A stretch of DNA of 64,000 nucleotides from Methylobacterium aerolatum (GTDB taxonomy: Bacteria; Pseudomonadota; Alphaproteobacteria; Rhizobiales; Beijerinckiaceae). Where the stretch lies: assembly GCF_022179085.1 (NCBI RefSeq), contig NZ_BPQE01000003.1:62001-126000 (forward strand). Reading direction: 5' to 3'. The position numbers and the translations under genes were made by a program. Positions 54,754 to 63,778 of the stretch are shown here, piece after piece. Every line of letters starts with the position of its first letter. Within the stretch, counting starts at the first letter, position 1. Below the pieces are notes generated by a model. The model worked only from the letters and a program-made list of their open reading frames with translations. It did no database searches and had not been told where the DNA came from.

Positions 54754-55122
54754 CTAATGGCCCGAGCCGCGCAGCATCATCTTGATGCGCTGGTCGGCGT
54801 TGACGATCCGCTGGCCGATGCCGCGGCGGATGCACTGGCCCACCGTCTCGCCCGCGTAGAACCCGACGGACTTTTCCTGGGCCCGGCAGTTTTCGATGGG
54901 CGGCCATGTCAGGACCGTACCCACCGTCGCAAGGATGATGAAGGCGTCCACCAGCAGCCAGCCGAACCAGCCGAGCCGGAAGCCGCGATCCTTCTGGTCG
55001 TCCTCCTCGTCCCCGCTTCGCCGCCGCCGCCGCTTGGGACCGCCGATCTGCTCCATGCGGGTGCGGAAGCGGACCTCCTCGGGGTCCTCTGTCGGAGTCG
55101 CGGGCGCGGTCGAGGGCTGCAT
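54754..55122 (-). CDS. Single-pass membrane protein, tandem paralogue B
   Basis: 122 residues. An acidic N-terminus and KRRRRRSGDEEDD stop-transfer segment precede one membrane helix (WLLVDAFIILATVGTVLTW). The extracytoplasmic tail has two Cys 17 residues apart, in C-R-x16-C-x-R (IENCRAQEKSV ... GQCIRRG). The preceding gene encodes the same layout and Cys spacing, so they look like a duplicated pair. Function unknown. A disulfide between the two Cys is likely. Confidence 0.75.
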   Translation of the reverse strand: MQPSTAPATPTEDPEEVRFRTRMEQIGGPKRRRRRSGDEEDDQKDRGFRLGWFGWLLVDAFIILATVGTVLTWPPIENCRAQEKSVGFYAGETVGQCIRRGIGQRIVNADQRIKMMLRGSGH

Positions 55123-55156
55123 GGTGTGGTCCGGAGGCGGGCGGGCTGGGTTCGCG

Positions 55157-55438
55157 TCAGTCGATCAGGCGCTTGAGCATCGCGAAATTCTCTTGCATCG
55201 AGAAAGCGTTGCCCATCATCTCGCTGCGCGCGCAGGCCGTCGCGCCGAGCATCGCGCTCCAATCCCCGAAGGACGGGCGGTTCCGGCAATCGGCGAAGAC
55301 GCTGCCGTAGAGGAAGAGCCCCAGCGGCATCAGGAACAGGGCGAGCTTCGTCAGGGACCACAGGCGACGGAGGGGGCCCTTGCGGCGGCGGCGGCGAGGC
55401 CGCTCGTCGTCCTCCCACTCCCACTCCCGATCGGCCAT
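55157..55438 (-). CDS. Single-pass membrane protein, tandem paralogue A
   Basis: 93 residues from ATG 55438. Acidic N-terminus (ADREWEWEDDERP), a basic cluster RRRRRKGPLRR, one helix (LTKLALFLMPLGLFLYGSVF), then an extracytoplasmic tail with FADCRNRPSFG ... ATACARS, again C-R-x16-C-x-R. Very similar architecture to the gene 34 bases downstream. Co-transcribed in the order A then B. No family recognised. Confidence 0.75.
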   Translation of the reverse strand: MADREWEWEDDERPRRRRRKGPLRRLWSLTKLALFLMPLGLFLYGSVFADCRNRPSFGDWSAMLGATACARSEMMGNAFSMQENFAMLKRLID

Positions 55439-55569
55439 CCCGTCGCCCCCGTCGCGACACGGGGAGGGCTCGGCCCGGCAGGGCGCCATCGCCCGCGCGA
55501 TAGGTCCTCACGGTCGCATCGCCGCGTGAAGGTGACGCTAAGGTTGTTGATTAAGAAAGTCTGACGGGA

Positions 55570-55935
55570 TCAGGCCGCGAGGGCCCGCTTCACCATCGAG
55601 CGCAGGTCGGCCAGGGAAAAGGGCTTGGTCAGCACATCGGTGACGATGGCGTCCAGGCCCCGGGCGCGCTCGCGCTGGTCGGCGAAGCCGGTCATCAGCA
55701 GGATGGTGAGATCCGGGAAGTCGCGCTTGGCGGCGAGCGACAGGGCGATGCCGTCCATCAGCGGCATGCGGATATCGGTGAGCATCAGATCGAAGGCGCC
55801 GCCCGCCTCGTTGAGCCGGTCGAGCCCGTCGCTGCCATCGGTGGCGGTCACGACGGCGTGGCCGTCGATCTCCAGCGCCCGCTTGAGGAAGCCACGCACC
55901 GTCTCTTCGTCATCCACCAGCAGGATGCGGGCCAT
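55570..55935 (-). CDS. CpdR-like single-domain response regulator
   Basis: 121 residues, receiver only. VDDEETVRGFLKRAL (acidic pocket), Asp54 in LMLTDIRMPLMDGI and KPFSLADL with the conserved Lys. Length and wording match CpdR, which in alphaproteobacteria directs ClpXP-dependent cell-cycle proteolysis when unphosphorylated; I call it CpdR-like because paralogues exist. It lies just downstream of hpt. Short AT-rich gap (55936-56084) upstream. Confidence 0.7.
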   Translation of the reverse strand: MARILLVDDEETVRGFLKRALEIDGHAVVTATDGSDGLDRLNEAGGAFDLMLTDIRMPLMDGIALSLAAKRDFPDLTILLMTGFADQRERARGLDAIVTDVLTKPFSLADLRSMVKRALAA

Positions 55936-56084
55936 GATGTCCTGAAAACTTCCTGTTGCGCCAAGGGCCTGAGCCGTCTTCGCCGCTAGAACGGCGATGG
56001 AACGGGCCGCAAGTCAAGACTGAGCGGCCGCAAAAGCTGCACTGCGGAAGAAAAAAACGTCCGGCTCCGCAATCGTCTGCGCAG

Positions 56085-56654
56085 TCACGTGCCGCCGAAC
56101 AGATCCGGCTCGCCGTCGCCGAAATCCACCACGCCGACGAAGGGCAGCTGGCGGTAGGCGTGGGCGGCATCCATCCCGTAGCCCACGACGAACACGTCCG
56201 GGCAGGTGAAGCCGACGAATTCCGCGTCGATGGACACCGCGCGCTTGCCGGGCTTCTCCAGCAGCACCGCCGTCAGGACGCGGTTGGCGCCCCGGGCCAT
56301 CAGGAGGTCCTTGGCGAACACCACCGTCCGCCCCGATTCCAGGATGTCGTCCACGAGGAGGACGTCGCGCCCGCGCACCTCGCTCTGCACGTCGCGCAGG
56401 ATCTCGACCTGTCCGGTGGAGACCGTGCCGGTGCGGTAGCTCGACAGGTGCACGAATTCCACCTGCGGCGACAGCCCGACCCGGTGCAGGGCGCGCAGCA
56501 GGTCGGCGGCGAACATGAAGCTGCCCTTGAGCACCGCCACGACCAGCAGGTCGCGGGGCTTGGCCGCCACGATTTGCTCCGCCAGCTCGGCATTGCGCCG
56601 GGCGATGGCGTCCTCGTCGAACAGGGTGCGCACGGGCCGGACGGGGATGCTCAT
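56085..56654 (-). CDS. hpt: Hypoxanthine phosphoribosyltransferase
   Basis: 189 residues. Salvages hypoxanthine/guanine with PRPP. DLLVVAVLKGSFMFAADLLR, RGRDVLLVDDILESGRTVVF (PRPP-binding loop) and CPDVFVVGYGMD are characteristic. Start ATG 56654. Longer in-frame sequence upstream runs through the tRNA gene and is not real. Confidence 0.95.
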   Translation of the reverse strand: MSIPVRPVRTLFDEDAIARRNAELAEQIVAAKPRDLLVVAVLKGSFMFAADLLRALHRVGLSPQVEFVHLSSYRTGTVSTGQVEILRDVQSEVRGRDVLLVDDILESGRTVVFAKDLLMARGANRVLTAVLLEKPGKRAVSIDAEFVGFTCPDVFVVGYGMDAAHAYRQLPFVGVVDFGDGEPDLFGGT

Positions 56655-56751
56655 GGTGGGAACGGACCCGTCTTGTCTCGGCCAGTTGGCGCCCGCGCGG
56701 GCCGTCCGCGAGGGCCTCGGGCCGGACGGGGCGGGACGCCTGAGAGAAGGA

Positions 56752-56828
56752 TGGTACCACCGCCCCGGCTCGAACGGGGGACCCCCAGATCCACAATCTG
56801 GTGCTCTAACCAACTGAGCTACGGCGGC
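56752..56828 (-). tRNA. tRNA-His (GTG anticodon), CCA encoded
   Basis: 77 bases on the minus strand. The acceptor stem GCCGCCG pairs with CGGTGGT (two G-U pairs). D arm GCTC/GAGC. Anticodon stem CCAGA/TCTGG with loop TTGTGGA (anticodon GTG). Variable loop GGGTC. T arm CCCCG-TTCGAGC-CGGGG. Discriminator A73, CCA present. The base before G1 is T, so G-1 is not encoded; alphaproteobacterial tRNA-His is known to lack G-1 and use A73. Confidence 0.95.
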
Positions 56829-56897
56829 ACTGGCGGGGGGTGTATCGCGGGTGCGAGCGCATTTCAAGGCGAGTGTCGCCCTTTCACGCACCGCACC

Positions 56898-57776
56898 TCA
56901 CAGCATCGGCACGCCGCCCGTGACGGGGACCAGGGCGCCGGACATGTAGCTGCCCTCGCGCGAGGCGAGGAGCACATAGGCGGGGGCGAGTTCGGCCGGC
57001 TGTCCGGCCCGGCCCAGCGGCGTGTCGGTGCCGAGTTTCTCCAACTGCTCCGGGCTCTTCACGATCGGCTGGATCGGGGTCCAGACCGGGCCGGGCGCGA
57101 CGCAGTTCACGCGGATGCCCTTCGGCGCGAGGAGGTTCGACAGGCCGATGGTGAGGCTCGCGATGGCGCCCTTGGTGGCCGCGTAGATCAGCATGGTCGG
57201 GTCGGCGATCTTGGCCTGCTCGCTGGTGGAATTCACGATCGCCGCGCCCGGCTTCATGTGTGGCACCGCCGCCTGGGCGAGGTAGTACATCGCGAAGACG
57301 TTGGCCCGGAACGAGCCCTCGATGTCATGGGCGGTGAGGTCGTCGATCCCGTCGTTCACCACCTGCGCGGCGGCGTTGTTCACGAGGATGTCGAGGCGGC
57401 CGAACGCCTCGACCGTGCGGGCGACGAGGTGGCGGCAATGCGCTTCGTCCCGGATGTCCCCCGGCAGCAGCAGGCAGCGGCGGCCGGCCTTCTCAACCCA
57501 TGATTTCGTCTCCTCGGCGTCGGATTGCTCGACGTCGAGGTAGGAGATCGCCACGTCGGCACCCTCCCGCGCATAGGCGATGGCCACGGCCCGGCCGATG
57601 CCGGAATCGCCGCCGGTGATCAGCGCGGCCTGGCCCGTGAGGAGACCCTTGCCGACGTAGCTCTCCTCCCCGTGGTCGGGGGCGGGCGTCATCTTCGAAG
57701 AAAGGCCCGGCCGGGGCTGCTGCTGGTCGCCGGGATAGGGCGGCCGCGGGCCGGCGTGGCGGGGATCGTCGGTCAT
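56898..57776 (-). CDS. SDR-family oxidoreductase, YghA/stress type
   Basis: 292 residues. Pro-rich leader, then the short-chain dehydrogenase fold: ALITGGDSGIGRAVAIAYAR (NAD(P) site), LVNNAAAQV, the catalytic Ser/Tyr/Lys in NSTSEQAKIADPTMLIYAAT and KGAIASL, and VAPGPVWTPIQP. The long N-terminal extension with DHGEESYVGKGLLTG is typical of the general-stress SDR branch. Substrate unknown. Confidence 0.88.
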   Translation of the reverse strand: MTDDPRHAGPRPPYPGDQQQPRPGLSSKMTPAPDHGEESYVGKGLLTGQAALITGGDSGIGRAVAIAYAREGADVAISYLDVEQSDAEETKSWVEKAGRRCLLLPGDIRDEAHCRHLVARTVEAFGRLDILVNNAAAQVVNDGIDDLTAHDIEGSFRANVFAMYYLAQAAVPHMKPGAAIVNSTSEQAKIADPTMLIYAATKGAIASLTIGLSNLLAPKGIRVNCVAPGPVWTPIQPIVKSPEQLEKLGTDTPLGRAGQPAELAPAYVLLASREGSYMSGALVPVTGGVPML

Positions 57777-57855
57777 GGGTGTTCTCCGGGTCGCACCCCG
57801 CGGAAGGGAGGGTCGCCGGAGCCAGCGCCGCTGCGCCCCGGCGACACGGGACGGT

Positions 57856-57954
57856 TCAGAACGAGCGGTGGCGGGCGGTCGGCCGGCCGCTGTAGCGGCG
57901 GCGGAGGGCGGCGACGACCTTGGGGAGAATGAAGGCGATCAGGAGCTTGCGCAT
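57856..57954 (-). CDS. Small basic peptide ORF (32 residues)
   Basis: ATG 57954 is preceded by CGAGG at suitable spacing. It encodes one short hydrophobic helix and an Arg-rich tail: MRKLLIAFILPKVVAALRRR, then YSGRPTARHRSF. It is upstream of the SDR gene on the same strand. Too short to identify; the composition looks like a real membrane-associated peptide rather than chance. Confidence 0.5.
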   Translation of the reverse strand: MRKLLIAFILPKVVAALRRRYSGRPTARHRSF

Positions 57955-58066
57955 GGGACGACCTCGCATCACGGCGGTGTGAGCGGGAAGCGCGCGAGAT
58001 CAGGCGGAGTTCCGCTTTGGGACACCCTCATCGCCAGGGCCGGTGCGGCGAAGTGATCCGGGAGCG

Positions 58067-58876
58067 CTACAGCTCCAGCGCGAGCGTCACCGGAACGTGG
58101 TCGGAGGGGCGCTCCCAGCCCCGCGCCTCGCGCAGCACGGTGACGGCGCGCACCGTGTCCGCGAGGTCCGGCGAGACCCAGGCATGGTCGAGGCGGCGGC
58201 CCTTGTCGGCGGCGTTCCAGTCGGGGGAGCGATAGCTCCACCACGTATAGATCTTCTCGGGCTCCGGCATGAGGCGGCGGGCGGCGTCGATCCAGCCGGC
58301 CTCGCCGCGCAGGGTTTCCAGCGCCTGCGTCTCGATGGGGGTGTGGCTCACCACGTCGAGGAGCTGCTTGTGCGACCAGACGTCGTGTTCCAGCGGCGCG
58401 ACGTTCAGGTCGCCGACGAGGATCGCCGGACCGGAGGGGCGTCGCCCACCCCAGGCGCGCAGCTCCTGCAGGAAATCGAGCTTGTGGGCGAACTTGTCGT
58501 TGAGGGTCCGGTCGGGCACGTCGCCGCCGGCCGGGATGTAGAAGTTGTGCAGCGCGAGGCCCGCGGCCTGCCCCGCCTCCGGCCCCAGCACCGCCGAGAT
58601 GTGGCGCGCGTCCGCCCGGCCGCAGAAGCCCATCACGTCGCGGGTGTGCAGCGGGAACCGCGAGAGGATCGCGACGCCGTTGTAGCCCTTCTGCCCGGCG
58701 AAGACGACGTTCTCGTAGCCGGAGCCCCGCAGCGCCTTCAGGGGGAAGGCGTCGTCCGGGCACTTGGTCTCCTGCAGGCAGAGGACATCCGGCTTGTGCT
58801 CGGCGAGGAAGCGCAGGACGAGGTCGATGCGCAGGCGCACCGAGTTGATGTTCCACGTGGTGACGGTCAGCCGCAA
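58067..58876 (-). CDS. xthA: Exodeoxyribonuclease III
   Basis: 269 residues. AP endonuclease and 3'-5' exonuclease of base-excision repair. TTWNINSVRLRIDLVLRFL, CLQETKCPDDAFP (catalytic Glu), NFYIPAGGD, LVGDLNVAPLEHDVW (Asp-Asn), and the C-terminal GRRLDHAWVSPDLA / RPSDHVPVTLALEL (Asp-His) complete the active site. Conserved neighbour of lolA-ftsK in Rhizobiales. Confidence 0.95.
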   Translation of the reverse strand: MRLTVTTWNINSVRLRIDLVLRFLAEHKPDVLCLQETKCPDDAFPLKALRGSGYENVVFAGQKGYNGVAILSRFPLHTRDVMGFCGRADARHISAVLGPEAGQAAGLALHNFYIPAGGDVPDRTLNDKFAHKLDFLQELRAWGGRRPSGPAILVGDLNVAPLEHDVWSHKQLLDVVSHTPIETQALETLRGEAGWIDAARRLMPEPEKIYTWWSYRSPDWNAADKGRRLDHAWVSPDLADTVRAVTVLREARGWERPSDHVPVTLALEL

Positions 58877-58902
58877 AGGTCGTCGGTCCCGAAAAGAGGA
58901 TT

Positions 58903-58999
58903 CCGAAGGACCCCCGTCCTTCGGCGGGTGCGGGGCTCACGCCCTGCGAAGATCCAGGGGCTTCGTCCCTGGACCCCACCAAAGGACCCCGTCCTTTGG
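58903..58999. repeat. Cluster of three hairpins between xthA and lolA
   Basis: CCGAAGGAC / GTCCTTCGG (58903-58924, four-base loop), CCAGGG / CCCTGG (58953-58972) and CCAAAGGAC / GTCCTTTGG (58979-58999, three-base loop). The first has the same arms as the parB stop-codon hairpin; surrounding wording (GCACCCGCCG or its complement) recurs downstream of parB too. Probably a repeat family that also acts as terminators. Confidence 0.7.
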
Positions 59000-59008
59000 G
59001 AACCTGGA

Positions 59009-59923
59009 TTACTGGCGCTGCGACTGCTGGAGCGCCTGCTGCGCCGCCTTGTCCTCGGCGCGGCCGTAATTGATGAAGAACAGCCCCGCTTCCACGGGCT
59101 TGCCCTTCTGCAGGTTGGCGAGCTGCACGGTGGTGACGTAGCCCTGCGGGTCGGTGATCCGCCACTGGGCCAGAGTCTTCATCTCGGCATCGAACAGCAG
59201 TTGGATCCGCGAGGTGCCGCCGAAGGTCGCCCGGTCCTCCAGGCTGATGCGCACGCCCGCCGGATCGTTCGAGATGTCCGTCACGGAGAGGTCGCGGGCG
59301 AGGTCGATCTTCTCGCGCAACAGGAATTTCAGCGGCGTCTGGGCGATGAAGTAGAGGTCCTGCGTGTTCAACTTGCGGTCGCGCACCGCCACGGAGGTGC
59401 CGTCGGCCACCACCTCCAGGGGGGAGGGCGCGTCGTAGTCGAAGCGCAGGCGGCCGGGCTTGGCGAGCGTCAGCTTGCCGCCGATGCGCCGCCCATCGGG
59501 GCCGATCTGCGTGAAGCCGCCCGTCAGCGTCGTGATGCCGTTGAAGTAGGCGTTGGCCTGGGCCAGCACGGTGGCCGGATCGTTGGCGTCGGCGGTGATC
59601 GGCGCCGGCGTGGCGACGGCGGCGACCTTCGGCTCGGCGGAGCGGGCGGCCTTGTCCAAGGGCTTGTCCGCAGCCTTCGCACCGGCCCGGTCGGCGCTCT
59701 TCTCGCCGGCCTTGGCCGGAACGGGCTTCTCGGCGGCCTTCGCCGGCTTCGGCGCGGGCTTCTTGGCCGGCGTGGCGGCGGGCTCCGGCTCGGGGGCCGG
59801 CTCCGCCTTCCGGCCGAACAGCCCGTCGAGGAAAGACTGCACCTGCGCCTGCGCCGGATGGGGCGCGAGGAAAAGGCTCGCGGCGAGCAGGGTGCCGGCA
59901 GTGCGGGTGCGGCGGCCGATCAT
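59009..59923 (-). CDS. lolA: Outer-membrane lipoprotein carrier protein LolA
   Basis: 304 residues. Signal peptide (TLLAASLFLAPHPAQA), then an unusually long Ala/Pro/Lys-rich linker (about 40-125), then the LolA fold: NAYFNGITTLTGGFTQIGPD, GRLRFDYDAPSPLEVVADG, FLLREKIDLARDLSV. It shuttles lipoproteins across the periplasm. ATG 59923 has GGAG eight bases upstream. The C-terminus QQALQQSQRQ is low complexity. Between xthA and ftsK, as in relatives. Confidence 0.92.
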   Translation of the reverse strand: MIGRRTRTAGTLLAASLFLAPHPAQAQVQSFLDGLFGRKAEPAPEPEPAATPAKKPAPKPAKAAEKPVPAKAGEKSADRAGAKAADKPLDKAARSAEPKVAAVATPAPITADANDPATVLAQANAYFNGITTLTGGFTQIGPDGRRIGGKLTLAKPGRLRFDYDAPSPLEVVADGTSVAVRDRKLNTQDLYFIAQTPLKFLLREKIDLARDLSVTDISNDPAGVRISLEDRATFGGTSRIQLLFDAEMKTLAQWRITDPQGYVTTVQLANLQKGKPVEAGLFFINYGRAEDKAAQQALQQSQRQ

Positions 59924-60051
59924 CCGTGGAACTCCTTCGCACCGCGTGCGGTGCGCGGCTCGGGCGGAATGGGGGACGGGAGCCCGGTTAAAGACCCGCC
60001 CTGTGGCGAAGATGCGACGCGGGAGGGGCATGGCCCTCCCCGCATCCTCAC

Positions 60052-60146
60052 CGTCATTGCGAGCGGAGCGAAGCAATCCAGGGCAGCGCAACGGTCTGGG
60101 ATCGTGGAGGATCCCTGGATTGCTTCGCTGTCGCTCGCAACGACGG
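60052..60146. repeat. Dispersed inverted-repeat element, copy 6
   Basis: Begins CGTCATTGCGAGCGGAGCG and ends with the near reverse complement TCGCTCGCAACGACGG; GCAATCCAGGG / CCCTGGATTGC inside. Same family as 15499, 18892 and the 29125 array. Confidence 0.85.
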
Positions 60147-60212
60147 GCTGGGCGCGACACGCCCTCGTGAGTCGCGATGGCGCCTCACGTCGGGGAGAGG
60201 GGGCGAGCCCCC

Positions 60213-63200
60213 TCAGTCGTCGTCGTACATCACCCCCGCGCCGTGGGAGCCGCCGTTCACGAGGATCTCGCGCTTGCCGGCGTGGTTGGCCGGGCCGACG
60301 ATCCCCTCGATCTCCATGCGCTCCATGATCGAGGCGGCGCGGTTGTAGCCGATCTGGAGGCGGCGCTGGATGTAGCTGGTGGAGGCCTTCTGGTCCCGCA
60401 GCACCACCTCGATCGCCTGCTTGTACAGGTCGTCCGACTCGCCCCCCGTCGCCGCCGCGAAGGCGCCGATGTCGAAGACGGGGGCGTCCTCCTCCGGCTC
60501 CTCGGCGCGCGCCTCGGCTTTCTCCGCCGCCTTGCCGCGACGGCCGGTCTCCTTCGGCGCCTCCTCCGGCGTGTCGTCGGCGGTGACGGCGTCGAGGTAG
60601 CTCGGGCGGCCCTGGCGCTTGAGGTGGGCGACCACGCTCTCGACCTCGCTGTCGGAGCAGAACGGGCCGTGGACGCGCGTGGTGCGCCCGCCGCCGGCCA
60701 TGAACAGCATGTCGCCCTGGCCGAGCAGTTGCTCCGCGCCCATCTCGCCGAGGATCGTGCGGCTGTCGATCTTGCTCGTCACCTGGAAGCTGATCCGGGT
60801 CGGGAAGTTCGCCTTGATCGTGCCGGTGATCACGTCCACCGACGGGCGCTGCGTCGCCATGATCAGGTGGATGCCCGCCGCCCGCGCCATCTGCGCGAGG
60901 CGCTGGATGGCGCCCTCGATGTCCTTGCCCGCCACCATCATCAGGTCGGCCATCTCGTCGACCACGATCACGATGTAGGGCAGGGCCGAGAGGTCCATCT
61001 CCTCCTGCTCGTAGATCACCTCGCCGGTCTCGCGGTTCACGCCGGCCTGCACCGTGCGGGTGATGACCTCGCCCTTCTCCCGGGCCTCCTTCATCCGCGC
61101 GTTGTAGCCGTCGATGTTGCGCACGGCGATCTTCGACATCTTCTTGTAGCGCTCCTCCATCTCGCGCACGGCCCACTTGAGGGCGATCACCGCCTTCTTC
61201 GGGTCGATGACGACGGGGGAGAGGAGGTGCGGGATGCCGTCGTAGACCGACAGTTCCAGCATCTTCGGATCGACCATGATCAGGCGGCACTCCTCCGGCT
61301 TCAGCCGGTAGAGCAAGCTGAGGATCATCGTGTTGATGGCCACCGACTTGCCCGATCCGGTGGTGCCGGCCACCAGCAGGTGCGGCATCCGGGCGAGGTC
61401 GGCGATGATCGGCTCGCCGCCGATGTTCTTGCCGAGGCACAGCGCCAGCTTGTGCTTACTGTGGACGAAGTCCTCCGAGGCCAGGAGCTCGCGCAGGTAG
61501 ACCGTCTCGCGCTCCTCGTTCGGCAGTTCGATGCCGATGACGTTGCGGCCGGGGACCACCGCGACGCGGGCCGAGACGGCCGACATGGAGCGGGCGATGT
61601 CGTCCGACAGGGCGATGACGCGGCTCGACTTGGTGCCCGGCGCGGGCTCCAGCTCGTAGAGCGTGACGACCGGGCCCGGCCGCACGGCCAGGATGTCGCC
61701 GCGCACGCCGAAATCCTGCACCGTCTGCTGCAAGTTGAGAGCATTCTGCTCCAGCACGTCGGCATCGACTTCCTCGGTGGCGCCCGGCGCGGGCAGCGCC
61801 AGGAGGTCGAGGGCGGGCAACTCGTAGTCGGCGTTGTCGAAGGACGCGATCTCCAGGTGCCGGGGCGCCGCGATCATGCGTGGACGCTGGGCCACCAGGG
61901 GCAGGTTGACCGGGGCCATCGCCGGCGCGGGCACCTCCTCCTCCGCCGGGGTGGCGGGTGCGAAGGTCAGCGGCGCGAAGGGGGCCGGCGGCGGCGCCTC
62001 GGCGGCCGGGGGCTCCATGGCCGGCATCTCCGCCGGCGGAACCTCGGCGACGGGCGTCTCGGAGACCGGGGCGGCCCGACCACGCAGCAGCACCGGGCGA
62101 GGGGCGAGGGGGATCACCACCCGCTCCTCGGAGGCGCGCTCGGTAAGCGCGGCGGCGGGCGCCGGCACGACGGTGGCGGGAGCGATGGCCGCGACAGGCG
62201 CGATCGCAGCCGGGGCGGCGGGAAGCGAGGCCGCGCGGATCGCCGCTCGTGCTGCCATGGCGCAGGGGATGGACGCTCGGCGAAGGCCGGTCTCGGCCCC
62301 GCTCGCCGGGTTGGCTTGCGGGGTCGGTCCGAAGACCGGCGACGGCGAGGACTGGCCGTTCTCGGGGGAGGGGAGGGCGCCGTTGTCCTGCGCGTTCGCC
62401 GGGTGCGGCACGGCATCGAACCGCACGAGGCGCTCCAGCCCGTAGGCCGGGCGAGGCGCGGCGGGGCGCGGCGCCTCGGGTGCGGCGGGGCCGGCGGTCT
62501 CCAGGCTCGGCCACAGATCGACGGGGGACCATTCCTCGCCGCCGAACCACGGCTGGGCCGTGGACCAGTCGGACAGGTCGGACCAATCCTGCGGCTCGGG
62601 GCGCGGCGCGGCCGCGACGGTGGCGGGCTCGGCGGTGGCGAGGGGCTCCTCGGCCCCGTCCGGCGCGGGGGCGAGCGGAACCGGGCGGCGGTCGGGCGTG
62701 CGGAAGAAGCGCACGCCGGGCGGCGCGACGAAGGGCTGCTGCCAGCGCGGCACGCCGGCGGTGCCGGTGGCCTCGGCCAGGGCGGCGGACTCGTCGGCCT
62801 GGAGATCCTCCTGCGCATGGCGCCGCTCGGCCTCCTCGCAAGCCCGGCGCTCGGCCTCCATCGCCTCGGCGGCAGCGGCAGCGGCGGCAATCTGGGCCTC
62901 GGCAGCGGCCTGGGCCTCGGCGCGGGCGCGCTCCAGGGCGACGCGCTCGGCCTCCAGGGCGCGCTGGCGGCGCTCCTGCAGCACCGAGTCCGGCGTGCGG
63001 GTGAAGCGCACCGAGGGCGCCTGCGGCAGGGGGGGCTGGACCGCGGCGGCGGGCTCGTCCGGCGTGATCGAGGCGGGGCGCCGGGGCTGGCGCACGAGTA
63101 CGCCGGGGCTCGATGCCTGACGGTCGATGCGGCTCTCCTGCCGCGCGGCGGAGGCGTCGAAGCGGGCGCGGTCGTCGAAGACGTGATCCGGCCAGGCCTG

Positions 63201-63512
63201 GGCGGCGGGGGAGGTTTCGGAGGGCCAGCCCGGCTCGGCGCCGAAGCCGGGGCGCGGGGCGCGCGCCGGGTCCTCGCGGCCGACCATCGCGGCGGGGGAG
63301 GTCAGCCAGCTGGGCTCAGCGCGGCGGCCGGGCGCGCCGTAGCCGACGCGCGAGGGGCCGGCGGCGGTCCCGGCGAGGCGCCGGGCGAGGGTCGCGCGCA
63401 GGGCCATCAGCCGATGCGCCAGCGCTCCGAGCGACAGGCCGGAACGATCGCCGCCGCGAACCGGGCGGGCGGGATCACGGTGGGAATGCGGGTGTCTGCC
63501 CGAAGCGCGCAT
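60213..63512 (-). CDS. ftsK: FtsK/SpoIIIE-type DNA translocase without transmembrane helices
   Basis: 1099 residues. The first ~600 are disordered, Ala/Pro/Arg-rich, with a helical segment (about 180-245) and two copies of VRF(T/F)RTPD (168-175, 267-274). No membrane helix is visible, unlike standard FtsK with four. The motor follows: Walker [15 protein letters not shown] (~713), Walker [12 protein letters not shown] (~849). The C-terminal winged gamma domain that reads KOPS is about 1010-1085 ([20 protein letters not shown]). It is in the conserved lolA-ftsK position, so it probably serves chromosome dimer resolution and segregation, perhaps with another membrane-anchored paralogue. Confidence 0.9.
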   Translation of the reverse strand: MRASGRHPHSHRDPARPVRGGDRSGLSLGALAHRLMALRATLARRLAGTAAGPSRVGYGAPGRRAEPSWLTSPAAMVGREDPARAPRPGFGAEPGWPSETSPAAQAWPDHVFDDRARFDASAARQESRIDRQASSPGVLVRQPRRPASITPDEPAAAVQPPLPQAPSVRFTRTPDSVLQERRQRALEAERVALERARAEAQAAAEAQIAAAAAAAEAMEAERRACEEAERRHAQEDLQADESAALAEATGTAGVPRWQQPFVAPPGVRFFRTPDRRPVPLAPAPDGAEEPLATAEPATVAAAPRPEPQDWSDLSDWSTAQPWFGGEEWSPVDLWPSLETAGPAAPEAPRPAAPRPAYGLERLVRFDAVPHPANAQDNGALPSPENGQSSPSPVFGPTPQANPASGAETGLRRASIPCAMAARAAIRAASLPAAPAAIAPVAAIAPATVVPAPAAALTERASEERVVIPLAPRPVLLRGRAAPVSETPVAEVPPAEMPAMEPPAAEAPPPAPFAPLTFAPATPAEEEVPAPAMAPVNLPLVAQRPRMIAAPRHLEIASFDNADYELPALDLLALPAPGATEEVDADVLEQNALNLQQTVQDFGVRGDILAVRPGPVVTLYELEPAPGTKSSRVIALSDDIARSMSAVSARVAVVPGRNVIGIELPNEERETVYLRELLASEDFVHSKHKLALCLGKNIGGEPIIADLARMPHLLVAGTTGSGKSVAINTMILSLLYRLKPEECRLIMVDPKMLELSVYDGIPHLLSPVVIDPKKAVIALKWAVREMEERYKKMSKIAVRNIDGYNARMKEAREKGEVITRTVQAGVNRETGEVIYEQEEMDLSALPYIVIVVDEMADLMMVAGKDIEGAIQRLAQMARAAGIHLIMATQRPSVDVITGTIKANFPTRISFQVTSKIDSRTILGEMGAEQLLGQGDMLFMAGGGRTTRVHGPFCSDSEVESVVAHLKRQGRPSYLDAVTADDTPEEAPKETGRRGKAAEKAEARAEEPEEDAPVFDIGAFAAATGGESDDLYKQAIEVVLRDQKASTSYIQRRLQIGYNRAASIMERMEIEGIVGPANHAGKREILVNGGSHGAGVMYDDD

Positions 63513-63778
63513 GGGTTTCCGATGAGACGCTAAACACAGGGACCACCGGGCTCCGGCGGCTCGCCAGAGTTAGAAGCCTTAGCGTTAACGTGGGCTTTCG
63601 CGGGGGCGATCTCGGTGGGCTCGGCGCGTCCCCTCGCGGCCAAGTCCCGAGGATGAGGCGAGGGAATAGAATCCCGTTCACACTCAATCCCGTTCGCCAG
63701 GACGCCCGGGCGCACAGGGGATCCCGGCGCCCGTTGGTGCTATGGGTCGGACGACCCCCTCGAACCCGGACGGTCGCC

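Noticed and set aside
60177-63533. Over 1100-codon open frame antisense to ftsK
   Set aside because: Shadow of the GC-rich ftsK gene; low-complexity Arg/Gly/Asp/His composition and no recognisable domain.
63513-63778. Short minus-strand frames between ftsK and nadE
   Set aside because: They run antisense into nadE and have no ribosome site or domain; the stretch is a divergent promoter region.
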